Program-made: the position numbers and the translations under genes | Part shown: positions 44,818 to 54,488 of the stretch, piece after piece | How the letters are laid out: every line of letters starts with the position of its first letter | Position numbering within the stretch: the stretch's first letter is position 1 | Source of the DNA: Janthinobacterium lividum | Lineage (GTDB): Bacteria; Pseudomonadota; Gammaproteobacteria; Burkholderiales; Burkholderiaceae_D | Direction: 5' to 3' | Assembly: GCF_034424625.1 (NCBI RefSeq) | Contig: NZ_CP139976.1 | Location: 5,270,001-5,334,000, forward strand | DNA: 64,000 bases | The notes under the pieces: generated by a model | Databases searched by the model: none | Told to the model about the DNA's origin: nothing | The model's input: the letters and a program-made list of their open reading frames with translations, nothing else

Positions 44818-47718
44818 ATGTCCGATCAAAACAAGCCAGCCACGCCCAAGCAGAACAAGAAGCCTGAAAGCAAATACCCGGTCAACATGACGGAAACCCC
44901 GTTCCCGATGCGCGGCGACATGGCCAAGCGCGAGCCGCAATGGGTACAGCAATGGCAAGACAAGAAGATTTACGAGCGCGTGCGCAAGGCTGCCGCCGGC
45001 CGCCCGAAATTCATCCTGCATGACGGCCCGCCGTACGCGAATGGCGATATCCACCTGGGCCACGCCGTCAACAAGATCCTGAAGGACATGGTCGTCAAGT
45101 CGCGCTCGCTGGCCGGCTTCGACGCGCCGTACGTGCCGGGCTGGGATTGCCACGGCATGCCGATCGAGATCCAGATCGAAAAACTGCACGGCAAGAACCT
45201 GCCGACGGCCGAAGTGCTGGAAAAGGCCCGCGCCTACGCCAACGTGCAGGTCGAGCGCCAGAAAAAGGATTTCATCCGCCTGGGCGTGCTGGGCGAGTGG
45301 GACAACCCCTACCTGACGATGGCGCACGGCAATGAAGCCGACGAATTGCGCGCGCTGGGCAAGCTGCTGGAAAAAGGTTATGTCTACCGCGGCCTGAAGC
45401 CCGTCAACTGGTGCTTCGACTGCCAGTCGGCCTTGGCCGAGGCGGAAGTGGAATACGCGGAAAAACGCGATCCCGCCATCGATGTCGGGTTCAAGTTTGA
45501 AGAGCTTGAACGAATCGCGCAAGCCTTTGGCTTGCGCTCCCTGCCGACCGATAACGGTTTCATCGTCATCTGGACCACCACGCCGTGGACCATCCCGTCG
45601 AACCAGGCCCTGAACGTGCACCCGGAAGTCAAATATGCGCTGGTGAAAGCCGAGCGCGATGGCCAGCCGCTGCTGCTGATCCTGGCGCAAGACCTGGTCG
45701 TCGCCAGCCTGGCGCGCTTCAAACTCGATGGCACGACCATCGCCACGTGCGACGGCGCGGCCCTGGCCGGCATCAGCTTCCGCCACCCGCTGCATGCGGC
45801 CGACGCGTTCTATGACCGCTTGTCGCCTTTGTACCTGGCCGAATACGTGACCACGGAAAGCGGCACGGGCGTGGTGCACTCGGCGCCAGCCTACGGCCTG
45901 GACGACTTCATCTCGTGCAAGGCGCACGGCATGAAGGACGACGACATCATCAAGCCCGTCATGGGCGACGGCAAGTTCGCCTCGACCCTGCCCCTGTTCG
46001 GCGGCATGACCATCTGGGAAGCGTCGAAGCCGATCTGCAACGCCTTGCGCGAAGCGGGCGCGCTGTTCGAAGTCAAGATGTTCGACCACAGCTACATGCA
46101 TTGCTGGCGCCACAAGACGCCGATCATCTACCGCGCCACCTCGCAGTGGTTCGCCGGCATGGACGTGACGCCGAAGGACGGCGGCGCAACCCTGCGCGAA
46201 ACGGCCTTGCAAGGCATCGCCGACACCGAGTTCTTCCCGGACTGGGGCCAGGCGCGCCTGCACGGCATGATCGCCAACCGTCCCGACTGGACCCTGTCGC
46301 GCCAGCGCCAGTGGGGCGTGCCGATGGCCTTCATCGTGCACAAGGAAACGGGCGACCTGCATCCGCGCACGCCGGAACTGCTGGAGCAAGTGGCCAAGCT
46401 GATCGAAAAGGACGGCATCGAGGCATGGCAGGCGCTGGACTTGAAAGACCTGATCGGCGACGAAGCGGCCATCTACGCCAAGAACAAGGACACGCTGGAC
46501 GTGTGGTTCGATTCCGGCGCCACGCACCAGACGGTGCTGGGCGGCCCGCAAGGCCATGGTTCGCACTCGACGCAGCTGCAATTCCCGGCCGACCTGTACC
46601 TGGAAGGCTCGGACCAGCATCGCGGCTGGTTCCACTCGTCGCTGCTCGTATCGTCGATGCTGAACGGCCGTCCGCCGTACAAAGCCCTGCTGACGCACGG
46701 CTTCACGGTCGATGGCGAAGGCAAGAAGATGTCCAAGTCGCTGGGCAATACCCTGGCGCCGCAAAAGATCTCGGACACCCTGGGCGCGGACATCCTGCGC
46801 CTGTGGATCGCGTCGACCGACTACACGGGCGAGCTGTCGATCTCCGACGAGATCCTGAAACGCGTGACGGAATCGTATCGCCGCATCCGCAACACCCTGC
46901 GCTTCCTGCTGGCCAATACGTCGGACTTCAATCCGGCCACGGACGCCGTGCCGGTGGCGGAAATGTTCGAAATCGACCGCTATGCGCTGGCCAACATGGC
47001 GTCGCTGCAAACGCAGATCGAGAACAACTACGCGCGCTACGAGTTCCACCCGGTGGTGTCGAAGCTGCAGACGTACTGCTCGGAAGACCTGGGCGGCTTC
47101 TACCTGGACATCCTGAAAGACCGTTTGTACACCTCGGGCCTGACGTCGCACGCGCGCCGTTCTGCGCAGACGGCCCTGTGGCACATCACGCAAAGCCTGC
47201 TGCGCCTGATGGCCCCTGCCCTGTCGTTCACGGCCGAAGAAGCATGGGCCGTCTTCGCCGGAGCGGATGCTTACGCCGCCAGCGATGAAACCATCTTCAC
47301 GCAAACCTGGTGGCAGCTGCCGGAAGTTTCGGACGCCGCCGGCCTGCTGGAGAAATACACGGCACTGCGCGCCGTGCGCACGGACGTGACAAAACAGCTG
47401 GAAGACCTGCGCACCTCGGGCGCCATCGGTTCGTCGCTGCAGGCGGAACTGACGATCAAGGCCGCGCCGATGAAGTACAAGCTGTTGACCACCCTGGGCG
47501 AGGACTTGAAGTTCGTCTTCATCACCTCGCAAGCCACGGTGGCCGAGGTGGCCGACGAAGCGGCCGAGGAAGTGGTCGTAACCGCGTCGACGGCGCCGAA
47601 GTGCGAGCGCTGCTGGCACTACCGTAGCGACGTGGGCACGGACGCCGCGCATGCTACCCTGTGCGGCCGCTGCGTCAGCAATCTGTTTGGCAAGGGCGAA
47701 TCGCGCCGTTTCGCATAG
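44818..47718 (+). CDS. ileS: Isoleucyl-tRNA synthetase
   Basis: 966 residues, bacterial type. Signatures are the HIGH motif in [13 protein letters not shown] (near residue 64), the editing domain with [14 protein letters not shown] and [11 protein letters not shown], and [10 protein letters not shown]. The C-terminal zinc site has CERCWHYRS and CGRCVSNLF. Starts with [15 protein letters not shown], a short basic extension. Located between ribF and lspA, as in many proteobacteria. Confidence 0.98.
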   Translation: MSDQNKPATPKQNKKPESKYPVNMTETPFPMRGDMAKREPQWVQQWQDKKIYERVRKAAAGRPKFILHDGPPYANGDIHLGHAVNKILKDMVVKSRSLAGFDAPYVPGWDCHGMPIEIQIEKLHGKNLPTAEVLEKARAYANVQVERQKKDFIRLGVLGEWDNPYLTMAHGNEADELRALGKLLEKGYVYRGLKPVNWCFDCQSALAEAEVEYAEKRDPAIDVGFKFEELERIAQAFGLRSLPTDNGFIVIWTTTPWTIPSNQALNVHPEVKYALVKAERDGQPLLLILAQDLVVASLARFKLDGTTIATCDGAALAGISFRHPLHAADAFYDRLSPLYLAEYVTTESGTGVVHSAPAYGLDDFISCKAHGMKDDDIIKPVMGDGKFASTLPLFGGMTIWEASKPICNALREAGALFEVKMFDHSYMHCWRHKTPIIYRATSQWFAGMDVTPKDGGATLRETALQGIADTEFFPDWGQARLHGMIANRPDWTLSRQRQWGVPMAFIVHKETGDLHPRTPELLEQVAKLIEKDGIEAWQALDLKDLIGDEAAIYAKNKDTLDVWFDSGATHQTVLGGPQGHGSHSTQLQFPADLYLEGSDQHRGWFHSSLLVSSMLNGRPPYKALLTHGFTVDGEGKKMSKSLGNTLAPQKISDTLGADILRLWIASTDYTGELSISDEILKRVTESYRRIRNTLRFLLANTSDFNPATDAVPVAEMFEIDRYALANMASLQTQIENNYARYEFHPVVSKLQTYCSEDLGGFYLDILKDRLYTSGLTSHARRSAQTALWHITQSLLRLMAPALSFTAEEAWAVFAGADAYAASDETIFTQTWWQLPEVSDAAGLLEKYTALRAVRTDVTKQLEDLRTSGAIGSSLQAELTIKAAPMKYKLLTTLGEDLKFVFITSQATVAEVADEAAEEVVVTASTAPKCERCWHYRSDVGTDAAHATLCGRCVSNLFGKGESRRFA

Positions 47719-47801
47719 ACTGTCACCCCGGGGCGCTGCCTGCGTCCCGCTTCCAACCGCCGCCTGCCACCAGGCGGCGGCTTTATCTTCCCTGGAAAAA
47801 T

Positions 47802-48311
47802 ATGGCCACTAAAAACCGTTTTTCATCGAAATCGTCATCCTCGGCGTCGCTCGTGCCCTGGCTGGGCATTGCCGCCATCGTCATCCTGTTCGACCAGATC
47901 ACCAAGATCACGATCCTGAAGACCTTCCGCTATGCGCAAGAGATGGTCATCACCTCGTATTTCAACCTGGTGCTCGCGTATAACAAGGGCGCCGCGTTCA
48001 GCTTCCTGTCCGACCAGGGTGGCTGGCAGCGCTATTTCTTCACCGGCATCGCCCTGGCGGCCGCCATCTACATCATCTATCTGCTGAAAAAGCACGCCGG
48101 CCAGCGCATGTTCTGCTGGGCCCTGGCGCTGATACTCGGCGGCGCGCTGGGCAACGCCATCGACCGCCTGATGTACGGCCACGTGGTCGATTTCCTCGAC
48201 TTCCACTGGAAAAGCTGGGGCCATTTCCCCGCTTTCAATATCGCCGACAGCGCCATCTGCATCGGTGCGGCCCTGTTCATCATCGATGAACTGCGCCGGG
48301 TAAACAAATAG
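47802..48311 (+). CDS. lspA: Lipoprotein signal peptidase LspA
   Basis: Aspartic membrane peptidase that removes the signal peptide of lipid-modified prolipoproteins. 169 residues from the ATG at 47802 ([20 protein letters not shown]); the open frame upstream is not family-like. Four membrane segments; catalytic Asp residues lie in [10 protein letters not shown] and [11 protein letters not shown], with [10 protein letters not shown] before them. 17 bp before coaBC. Confidence 0.96.
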   Translation: MATKNRFSSKSSSSASLVPWLGIAAIVILFDQITKITILKTFRYAQEMVITSYFNLVLAYNKGAAFSFLSDQGGWQRYFFTGIALAAAIYIIYLLKKHAGQRMFCWALALILGGALGNAIDRLMYGHVVDFLDFHWKSWGHFPAFNIADSAICIGAALFIIDELRRVNK

Positions 48312-48328
48312 ACACGCAGGAGAACGGC

Positions 48329-49549
48329 ATGGAATTGTCCGGCAAAAAAATCGTTCTGGGACTTTCGGGCGGCGTCGCCTGCTACAAGGCGGCGGAACTG
48401 TGCCGCGCGCTGACAAAGGCCGGCGCCTCGGTGCAAGTGGTGATGACGGATGCGGCCAGCCACTTCATCACGGCCGTCACGATGCAGGCCCTGTCCGGCC
48501 ACCCCGTGCACACGAGCCAGTGGGATGCGCGCATCGACAACAACATGGCGCATATCGATTTGACGCGCCATGCGGATGCCATCCTGATCGCGCCGTGTTC
48601 GGCCGATTTTCTGCGCAAGCTCGCGCACGGCGTGTGCGACGACCTGCTGTCGACCCTGTGCCTGGCCCGTCCTTCCCACCTGCCCCTGCTGGTGGCGCCG
48701 GCCATGAACGTGGAAATGTGGCAGAACCCCGCCACGCAGCGCAATGTGCAGCAGCTGCGCGACGACGGCATCAAGCTGTTCGGCCCGGCCGCCGGCGAGC
48801 AGGCGTGCGGCGAAGTTGGCCTGGGCCGCATGCTGGAACCGGAGCAGCTGCTGACGGAGCTGATCGCCGCCTTCCAGCCGAAAGTCCTGGCGGGCAAGCG
48901 CGTGCTGGTCACGGCCGGCCCCACCTTCGAAGCCATCGACCCCGTGCGCGGCATCACCAATCTGTCCTCGGGCAAGATGGGCTATGCGGTGGCGCGCGCG
49001 GCGCGCGAAGCAGGCGCCGAGGTGCTGCTCATTTCCGGCCCCACGGCCCTGGACGCGCCCTTCGGCGTGCGCCGCATCGATGTGCAAAGCGCGCAGCAGA
49101 TGCATGATGCGGTACTGGCCCACGTCGACGGCCAGCATGTCTTCGTCGCTGTCGCCGCCGTGGCCGACTGGCGCGTCGCCAACGCCAGCGACCAGAAGAT
49201 GAAAAAGCAGGCCGACGGCTCCGTGCCCGAGCTGCAGTTCGCGCAAAACCCCGACATCCTTGCCACCGTGGCGGCGCGCACCAACCTGGCCGGCTATCCG
49301 TACTGCGTGGGCTTTGCCGCCGAATCGGAAAACCTCGTGGAATTCGGCTCGACCAAGCGCGAAAAGAAGGGCATCCCTCTGCTGGTCGGCAACATCGGCC
49401 AAAACACGTTCGGCCAGGACGACAACACCATCATCCTGTTCGACGAGGAAGGCCATACCGTGCTGCCGCGCGCCTCGAAACTGAACCTGGCGCGCCAGCT
49501 GATTTCGGAAATCTCGAAGCGGCTGGCAAAAAATTCACTGCTCAAATAA
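48329..49549 (+). CDS. coaBC: CoaBC: phosphopantothenoylcysteine decarboxylase / phosphopantothenate-cysteine ligase
   Basis: Two consecutive steps of coenzyme A synthesis in one 406-residue protein. CoaC domain (1 to about 185): [15 protein letters not shown], the catalytic His in [19 protein letters not shown] and CGEVGLGRM with the conserved Cys. CoaB domain: [28 protein letters not shown] and [10 protein letters not shown], ending with SKRLAKN. The start has aggag upstream. 25 bp before dut. Confidence 0.97.
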   Translation: MELSGKKIVLGLSGGVACYKAAELCRALTKAGASVQVVMTDAASHFITAVTMQALSGHPVHTSQWDARIDNNMAHIDLTRHADAILIAPCSADFLRKLAHGVCDDLLSTLCLARPSHLPLLVAPAMNVEMWQNPATQRNVQQLRDDGIKLFGPAAGEQACGEVGLGRMLEPEQLLTELIAAFQPKVLAGKRVLVTAGPTFEAIDPVRGITNLSSGKMGYAVARAAREAGAEVLLISGPTALDAPFGVRRIDVQSAQQMHDAVLAHVDGQHVFVAVAAVADWRVANASDQKMKKQADGSVPELQFAQNPDILATVAARTNLAGYPYCVGFAAESENLVEFGSTKREKKGIPLLVGNIGQNTFGQDDNTIILFDEEGHTVLPRASKLNLARQLISEISKRLAKNSLLK

Positions 49550-49574
49550 TCCATTTTTAGACGACTTAGCTTCA

Positions 49575-50024
49575 ATGAAAAATATCGACATCAAGATCCT
49601 CGACGCCCGCATGAAAGAACTGCTGCCAGCCTACGCCACGCCGGGCAGCGCCGGTCTGGACCTGCGCGCCTGCATCGATGAAGCCATCACCATCGAAGCG
49701 GGCCAGACGGTGCTCATTCCCACGGGCCTGGCCATCCACATCGGCGACCCGTCGTATGCGGCCATGATTTTGCCGCGCAGCGGCATGGGCCACAAAAACG
49801 GCATCGTATTGGGGAATCTGGTAGGCTTGATCGACTCCGATTACCAGGGCCAGCTGATGGTATCGACCTGGAACCGGGGCCAGAGCGCTTTCACGCTCAA
49901 TCCCATGGAACGCCTGGCGCAACTGATTATCGTGCCGGTGCTGCAAGTGGGCTTTAACGTCGTCGAGGAATTCGGCGACAGCGAACGCGGTGTTGGCGGT
50001 TTCGGCAGCACCGGCAAACATTAA
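49575..50024 (+). CDS. dut: dUTP pyrophosphatase
   Basis: 149 residues, trimeric dUTPase. All five motifs are present: [31 protein letters not shown] (with the catalytic Asp), ERLAQLII, and the C-terminal arm [11 protein letters not shown]. Cleaves dUTP to dUMP. Directly after coaBC as in E. coli. 10 bp before the M48-like lipoprotein gene. Confidence 0.98.
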   Translation: MKNIDIKILDARMKELLPAYATPGSAGLDLRACIDEAITIEAGQTVLIPTGLAIHIGDPSYAAMILPRSGMGHKNGIVLGNLVGLIDSDYQGQLMVSTWNRGQSAFTLNPMERLAQLIIVPVLQVGFNVVEEFGDSERGVGGFGSTGKH

Positions 50025-50034
50025 GGATTTTCTC

Positions 50035-51138
50035 ATGCCAGGTTTCCGCCATCTGATCCCAGCCCCGACTTCGCTGCGCCATCTGGCCTCGCCACTGCTG
50101 GTGGCTTGCGTTGCCCTTCTCTCTGCCTGCACCACGCCAGCGACGCATGTCAGCGGCCCGTTCAACGTCGTGCCGGCGCCCGATGCACCCGCGCCGACGG
50201 CGCAGCAAAAGGCGGCGCAGGAAGAACTGGTGAAGATGGTGGCGCTGCAGGACCGCCTGTCGAAAGTCTCGGCGCCCCTGCTGATCAACAATGCGGACCT
50301 GTGCAAGACGTATGCGCGCAACCTGCTGGGCTTCACGGCGCAGAATAAGTATTCCTACCCTGGCATCTATGCCGACGCGGCCCAGGCGGCGCTCGGCTAC
50401 GGCGAACAGATGCAGGTCTCCGGCGTCTTGCCGGGCAGCGGCGCAGCGCGCGCCGGCTTGCGCAAGGGCGACGGCTTGCTGGCCGCCGAAGGCAAGCCGC
50501 TGCCGGCCGGCCCGAAAGCGGAAGGCCCGTTTGGCGCCATCGTCGGCCCGCTGGCCTCGAAAAGCGCGAGCCTGAACATGACCATCGCCCGCGATGGCCA
50601 GCAGCAGGACCTGAAAATTCCCGTCACGCGCGCCTGCGCCTTCCGCGTCGCCCTGGGCAATGCGGACAATGTCAACGCCTACTCGGACGGTTCGCGCATC
50701 ATGCTCACGCGCGGCATGGTCAATGCGGCGCAAAACGACGAAGGCATCGCCTTTGTCATCGCCCGCGAAATGGCGCACAACATCCTTGACCACGCGCGCA
50801 GCCAGCGCACGGCAGGCACGGCCGGCAGCATCATCGACAGCCTGGGCGCCGTGCAGCCCGACGTGTCGATGCTGACGGGCGCCGCCGGCATCAAGGCCAT
50901 GCCGCAGGAACTCGACGTGCAAGCCGACACCCTGGCCATCTACCTGCTGGCGCGCGCCGGCTACAACGTCGATAACGCCGCACGCTTCTGGCAGCGCCTG
51001 GCCACGCAAGTGCCGGCGACAGTCGCCAACGGCTACACGGCGCTGCATCCCGGCACCAACTCGCGCATGGCCGCCGTCAACCGCGCCGTCACCGACGTGC
51101 GCGCCAAGCAGGCGGCGAAGAAACCGCTCAAGCCTTAG
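50035..51138 (+). CDS. M48-like lipoprotein with PDZ domain and altered zinc site
   Basis: 367 residues from the ATG at 50035 (MPGFRHLIPAPTSLRHL). The signal peptide ends at a lipobox LLSAC with Cys32, so it is a lipoprotein. A PDZ-like segment lies near 125-195 (VSGVLPGSGAARAGLRKGDG). The M48 segment should contain HExxH but reads IAREMAHNILDH, with Arg244 in place of the first ligand His (codon cgc at 50764). The third-ligand position, usually E-x-x-A-D, reads DVQAD (Asp295). Two of three zinc ligands are changed. It is probably an inactive or altered peptidase; 10 bp after dut. Confidence 0.85.
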   Translation: MPGFRHLIPAPTSLRHLASPLLVACVALLSACTTPATHVSGPFNVVPAPDAPAPTAQQKAAQEELVKMVALQDRLSKVSAPLLINNADLCKTYARNLLGFTAQNKYSYPGIYADAAQAALGYGEQMQVSGVLPGSGAARAGLRKGDGLLAAEGKPLPAGPKAEGPFGAIVGPLASKSASLNMTIARDGQQQDLKIPVTRACAFRVALGNADNVNAYSDGSRIMLTRGMVNAAQNDEGIAFVIAREMAHNILDHARSQRTAGTAGSIIDSLGAVQPDVSMLTGAAGIKAMPQELDVQADTLAIYLLARAGYNVDNAARFWQRLATQVPATVANGYTALHPGTNSRMAAVNRAVTDVRAKQAAKKPLKP

Positions 51139-51150
51139 AACGCCTACCAT

Positions 51151-51256
51151 AACCTACTGCGCGTCGCGCTTTGCGGTCTGCGATGCTCACTGTGCTCAAG
51201 CACAGTTGCGCTTCTCGGCCACAAATCGCTGCCGCTCGTTACGGTTCTGTCAGACG
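51151..51256. repeat. REP-like element with GC palindrome
   Basis: In the convergent gap between the M48-like gene and the small membrane gene. Contains a perfect palindrome actgtgct-ca-agcacagt (51189-51206) flanked by cgc-rich segments. It looks like a dispersed intergenic element and could act as a bidirectional terminator. Repetition elsewhere in the genome cannot be tested here. Confidence 0.45.
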
Positions 51257-51284
51257 TTCTTCATCCTGATCAAACAGGGTTTGC

Positions 51285-51425
51285 TCAGGCGCCCGGGAAG
51301 TTGGGGAAGTAGGTGCCCATGATCCAGGTCAGGGCACCGCAGAACACCACGGCTAAAAACAGGACGATGAGCAGCTTGCCGAACTTGGGAATACCCTCTT
51401 CTTGCGTCTTGACTTCATTTGACAT
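51285..51425 (-). CDS. 46-residue membrane protein
   Basis: A short gene starting at the ATG at 51425, with ggaga 6-7 bases upstream. The product begins MSNEVKTQEEGIPKFGK, has one strong hydrophobic segment (LLIVLFLAVVFCGALTWIMG) and ends TYFPNFPGA. The polar-then-hydrophobic layout with a Pro/Phe-rich tail is typical of bacterial small single-pass membrane proteins. No family is recognised. It stands alone, convergent with the M48-like gene and divergent from the XdhC-like gene. Confidence 0.65.
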   Translation of the reverse strand: MSNEVKTQEEGIPKFGKLLIVLFLAVVFCGALTWIMGTYFPNFPGA

Positions 51426-51523
51426 GAAAATTCTCCGCAGGGTGATGGAACAGGTAGTATATCCACAATCTTGAATACTTTTCCATACTTTGCCGCGTAC
51501 CTGCGGCTTTCCTCCTGCGCGCC

Positions 51524-52531
51524 ATGGACAGCATCGACCTTGAAGTTCTGAAAACCAGCGCCGCCTGGCTCGACGCCGGCCACCGCTGCGAACTCGTTAC
51601 CGTCATCAAGACCTGGGGCTCCAGCCCCCGCCCCGTGGGCGCCACCCTGGCCATCTGCGACGATGGCACGGTGGTCGGCTCCGTTTCCGGCGGCTGCATC
51701 GAAGATGATTTGATCGACACCGTGCGCGTGCATGGCATCGTGCGCACGCTGCCGGAAATCGTCAGCTACGGTATCAGCGCCGACGAGGCGCACCGCTTCG
51801 GCCTGCCTTGCGGCGGCACCATCGAACTGGCCATCGAGCCGCTGCATGCGGGCAGCCGCGTGGCCGAACTGCTGGCGCGCCTGGAAGCCCATGAACTGGT
51901 CGAGCGCCGCCTCGCCTTGCGCAGCGGCGCCGTCGCCCTGCAGCGCGCCACGCCGGGCGCCGTGCTGGCACTGGACGATGGCGTACTCACCACGCAGCAT
52001 GGCCCGCGCTGGCGCCTGCTGATCATCGGCGCCAGCCAGCTGTCGCGCTTCGTGGCGCAAATCGCCACGGCCATGGATTACCACGTCATCGTCTGCGACC
52101 CGCGCGAGGAATACCGGGGCGGCTGGAACGTGCCCGGCGTGCCCCTGCTGCACGCCATGCCCGACGATCTCGTGCTGGAATTAAAGCTCGACAGCCGCAG
52201 CGCCGTCGTCGCCCTCACGCACGATCCCAAGCTCGATGACCTGGCCCTGATGGAAGCGCTCAAGTCCCCAGCGTTTTACGTGGGCGCCATCGGCTCGCGC
52301 GCCAACAACGCCAGGCGCCGCGAGCGGCTGCTGCAGTTCGACGTCAGCGCGGAACAGCTGGCGCGCCTGCATGGCCCCATCGGCCTGTACATCGGCAGCA
52401 AGACGCCGGCCGAAATCGCCATTTCCATCCTGGCCGAACTGACGGCCGTGAAAAATGGCGTGCCCGACGCCCTGCAGATCCAGCACGCGGCGGCCCTGAG
52501 TCCGCCCACCAGCGACATCTGCGCGCGCTGA
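51524..52531 (+). CDS. XdhC/CoxI-family molybdenum hydroxylase maturation protein
   Basis: 335 residues. The N-terminal XdhC_CoxI domain has VTVIKTWGSSPRPVGATLAI, VGSVSGGCIEDDL and FGLPCGGTIEL; the C-terminal Rossmann-type domain has LLIIGASQLSRFVAQIA, CDPREEYR, VALTHDPKLDD and FYVGAIGSRANNARRRERL. Such proteins bind the molybdenum cofactor and help sulfurate or insert it into xanthine-dehydrogenase-type enzymes. A candidate client enzyme lies 3.4 kb downstream at 55992-58771. Confidence 0.9.
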   Translation: MDSIDLEVLKTSAAWLDAGHRCELVTVIKTWGSSPRPVGATLAICDDGTVVGSVSGGCIEDDLIDTVRVHGIVRTLPEIVSYGISADEAHRFGLPCGGTIELAIEPLHAGSRVAELLARLEAHELVERRLALRSGAVALQRATPGAVLALDDGVLTTQHGPRWRLLIIGASQLSRFVAQIATAMDYHVIVCDPREEYRGGWNVPGVPLLHAMPDDLVLELKLDSRSAVVALTHDPKLDDLALMEALKSPAFYVGAIGSRANNARRRERLLQFDVSAEQLARLHGPIGLYIGSKTPAEIAISILAELTAVKNGVPDALQIQHAAALSPPTSDICAR

Positions 52532-52599
52532 AGGCAAACAGCAAGAAACGCGGTGCGTCCGCATCGCCTCCCTGATACCGTCTTTGACTTTGGCCCACC

Positions 52600-53517
52600 A
52601 TGACCCTGCTGCACTGGACCCTCCCCCTTCCCGCCGGCTACCGCCGCGACGATGTCATCGCCTTCCACAGCCGCGACGGGGAAGCCGTGGCCGAACAAGT
52701 CACGCCGACGGGCCTGCGCAAGGGCATTTTGCTGCGCGGCGTGCCCGTGGTGCTGGACGTGGCGTTCACGGACGCTGCCGCCGTCTGCCGCGCCGAGATC
52801 GACAGCGATGACGCTGCCGGTCTTCAAACGCCGCTGCACGGCGCCCTGCTCAATATCCTCGGCCTGCGCATCGACCCGCAGCCGTTCGCGCAACTGGCCG
52901 CCGGCGACACGCTGCTGGCGCCTTTGGTCCGGCGCAATCCGGGCTTGCGCATCGTGCAATCGGCCAGCCCCTTCGAGGCGCTGACCTGGGCCATCATCGG
53001 CCAGCAGATCAACCTGCCGTTCGCCATCGCCCTGCGCCGCACCTTCATCTTGCAGGCGGGACGCCAGCACGGAGACGGCTTGTGGTGCTATCCCGAGGCG
53101 CGCGACGTGGCCAGGCTGGAAATCGAGGATTTGACCAGCCGCAAATTCTCGCGCGCCAAGGCAGAAACCGTGCTGCGCCTGGCAAACCTCGTCAACGACG
53201 GAGAGCTGTCACTGGAGCTGCCGCCCTCCGGCGACGTGGCGGCCATTTCGCAGGCGCTGCTGGCCGTTAAGGGCATCGGCCCGTGGACCGTCAATTACGC
53301 GCTGCTGCGCGGCTACGGCTATGCCGACTGCTCGCTGCACGGCGACGTGGCCATCCGCGCCGCCCTGCAAAAGCTGCTCGGCGAAGAGAGCAAGCCGGAC
53401 ATGGCGCGCACGGAGCAGTGGCTGCGCCAGTACGCGCCGCACCGCACCATGGCGGCCGCCCACCTGTGGGCCAGCCTGCATGCGCCGGAAATAAATATTT
53501 TGCCTGCGCGGGAATAA
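52600..53517 (+). CDS. alkA: DNA-3-methyladenine glycosylase II (AlkA-like)
   Basis: 305 residues. N-terminal AlkA_N-like beta domain, then the HhH-GPD glycosylase fold: WAIIGQQINLPFAIALRRTF, the hairpin LLAVKGIGPWTVNYALLRG and the downstream catalytic Asp in LHGDVAIRAAL. It removes alkylated bases from DNA. No Ada or methyltransferase domain is fused or adjacent. The assignment to AlkA rather than another HhH-GPD member rests on length and on IGPWT. Confidence 0.85.
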   Translation: MTLLHWTLPLPAGYRRDDVIAFHSRDGEAVAEQVTPTGLRKGILLRGVPVVLDVAFTDAAAVCRAEIDSDDAAGLQTPLHGALLNILGLRIDPQPFAQLAAGDTLLAPLVRRNPGLRIVQSASPFEALTWAIIGQQINLPFAIALRRTFILQAGRQHGDGLWCYPEARDVARLEIEDLTSRKFSRAKAETVLRLANLVNDGELSLELPPSGDVAAISQALLAVKGIGPWTVNYALLRGYGYADCSLHGDVAIRAALQKLLGEESKPDMARTEQWLRQYAPHRTMAAAHLWASLHAPEINILPARE

Positions 53518-53574
53518 ACGGCGGGCGGCACGCGTCTATCCCTTGCAAGCCCTCAAAACCTCAAGGAGACCATC

Positions 53575-53946
53575 ATGCGCTTTACCACTTTTGCCGCCAC
53601 CGCCCTTTTCACCGCCTTGTCCGCCCCGCTGGCCTTTGCCGCCGACGTCATGCCGGCCAACGGCATGCTGGTCAACGCCAGCGGCATGACCGTGTATGTG
53701 TTCGACAAGGATGTCGCCGACAGCGGCAAGAGCGCCTGCAGCGGCGGCTGCCTGGTGGCCTGGCCCGCCGTCATCGCCACCGAAGCGGCGCCCGCCGCCC
53801 CGTATGGCAGCATCAAGCGCGAAGACAACGGCGCCATGCAGCTGACCTACAAGGGCAAGCCCCTGTATTTGTACAAGGAAGACAAGAAACCGGGCGACGT
53901 GGCCGGCGACAACTTCAAGAACGTGTGGCACGTCGTCAAGCCCTAA
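53575..53946 (+). CDS. Secreted protein with COG4315/Lipoprotein_15 repeats
   Basis: 123 residues. Signal peptide (MRFTTFAATALFTALSAPLA, cleaved near AFA-ADV), then two copies of the PF03640-type motif: GMTVYVFDKDVADSGKSACS with GGCLVAWPAV, and KGKPLYLYKEDKKPGDVAGD. Ends NVWHVVKP. Function of the family is unknown. It lies 20 bp before an ECF sigma factor and its anti-sigma, a frequent partnership, which suggests it belongs to their regulon. Confidence 0.88.
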   Translation: MRFTTFAATALFTALSAPLAFAADVMPANGMLVNASGMTVYVFDKDVADSGKSACSGGCLVAWPAVIATEAAPAAPYGSIKREDNGAMQLTYKGKPLYLYKEDKKPGDVAGDNFKNVWHVVKP

Positions 53947-53966
53947 GCCCCCCTCCCGCCGCCACG

Positions 53967-54488
53967 ATGACCACGCAAGAGGACAGCCGCACACTGCAAG
54001 CCTGCCTGCCCGGCCTGCGCCGCTATGCGCGCGCGCTGGTGGGCGCCGTGCACGCGGACGATCTGGTGCAGGACACCGTGGAGCGGGCCTGGCGCAAGTT
54101 CGACCAGTGGCAACGGGGTGGCGAGATGCGGCCCTGGCTGTTTTCCATCATGCACAACCTGCACGTGGATCAATTGCGCCGCCCCGGCCTGGCGCTGCAG
54201 GAACTCGACGACGACGCCCTGCTGCCCGCCCCGGAGCACGCGCCGGGGCAAGCCATCGCCATCGGCGAAATGGATGCGGCGCTGGCCCGTTTGCCGCTGG
54301 GGCAGCGCGAAGTCATCCTGCTTGTCGCGCTTGAACAGATGCCGTATGAGCAGGTGGCGTCCACCCTGGGCATCCCCGTCGGCACGGTCATGTCGCGGCT
54401 GTCGCGCGGGCGCGAGCGGCTGCGCGAACTGCTCGATGGCCGCCCCGCCGGCAGCCATGGCGCCCCTACCCTGAAAGTCGTGAAATGA
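53967..54488 (+). CDS. ECF-type RNA polymerase sigma factor
   Basis: 173 residues from the ATG at 53967 (MTTQEDSRTLQACLPGLRRY). Region 2: DDLVQDTVERAWRKFDQW, then MRPWLFSIMHNLHVDQLR. Region 4: LPLGQREVILLVALEQMPYE, VASTLGIPVGTVMSRLSRGR. No region 1 or 3, the mark of ECF sigmas. The stop overlaps the anti-sigma start by 4 bp, so the two are coupled and this sigma is presumably held inactive by the downstream protein. Confidence 0.92.
   Translation: MTTQEDSRTLQACLPGLRRYARALVGAVHADDLVQDTVERAWRKFDQWQRGGEMRPWLFSIMHNLHVDQLRRPGLALQELDDDALLPAPEHAPGQAIAIGEMDAALARLPLGQREVILLVALEQMPYEQVASTLGIPVGTVMSRLSRGRERLRELLDGRPAGSHGAPTLKVVK

Noticed and set aside
44806..47652. 948-codon frame antisense to ileS
   Set aside because: Shadow of ileS; no motif.
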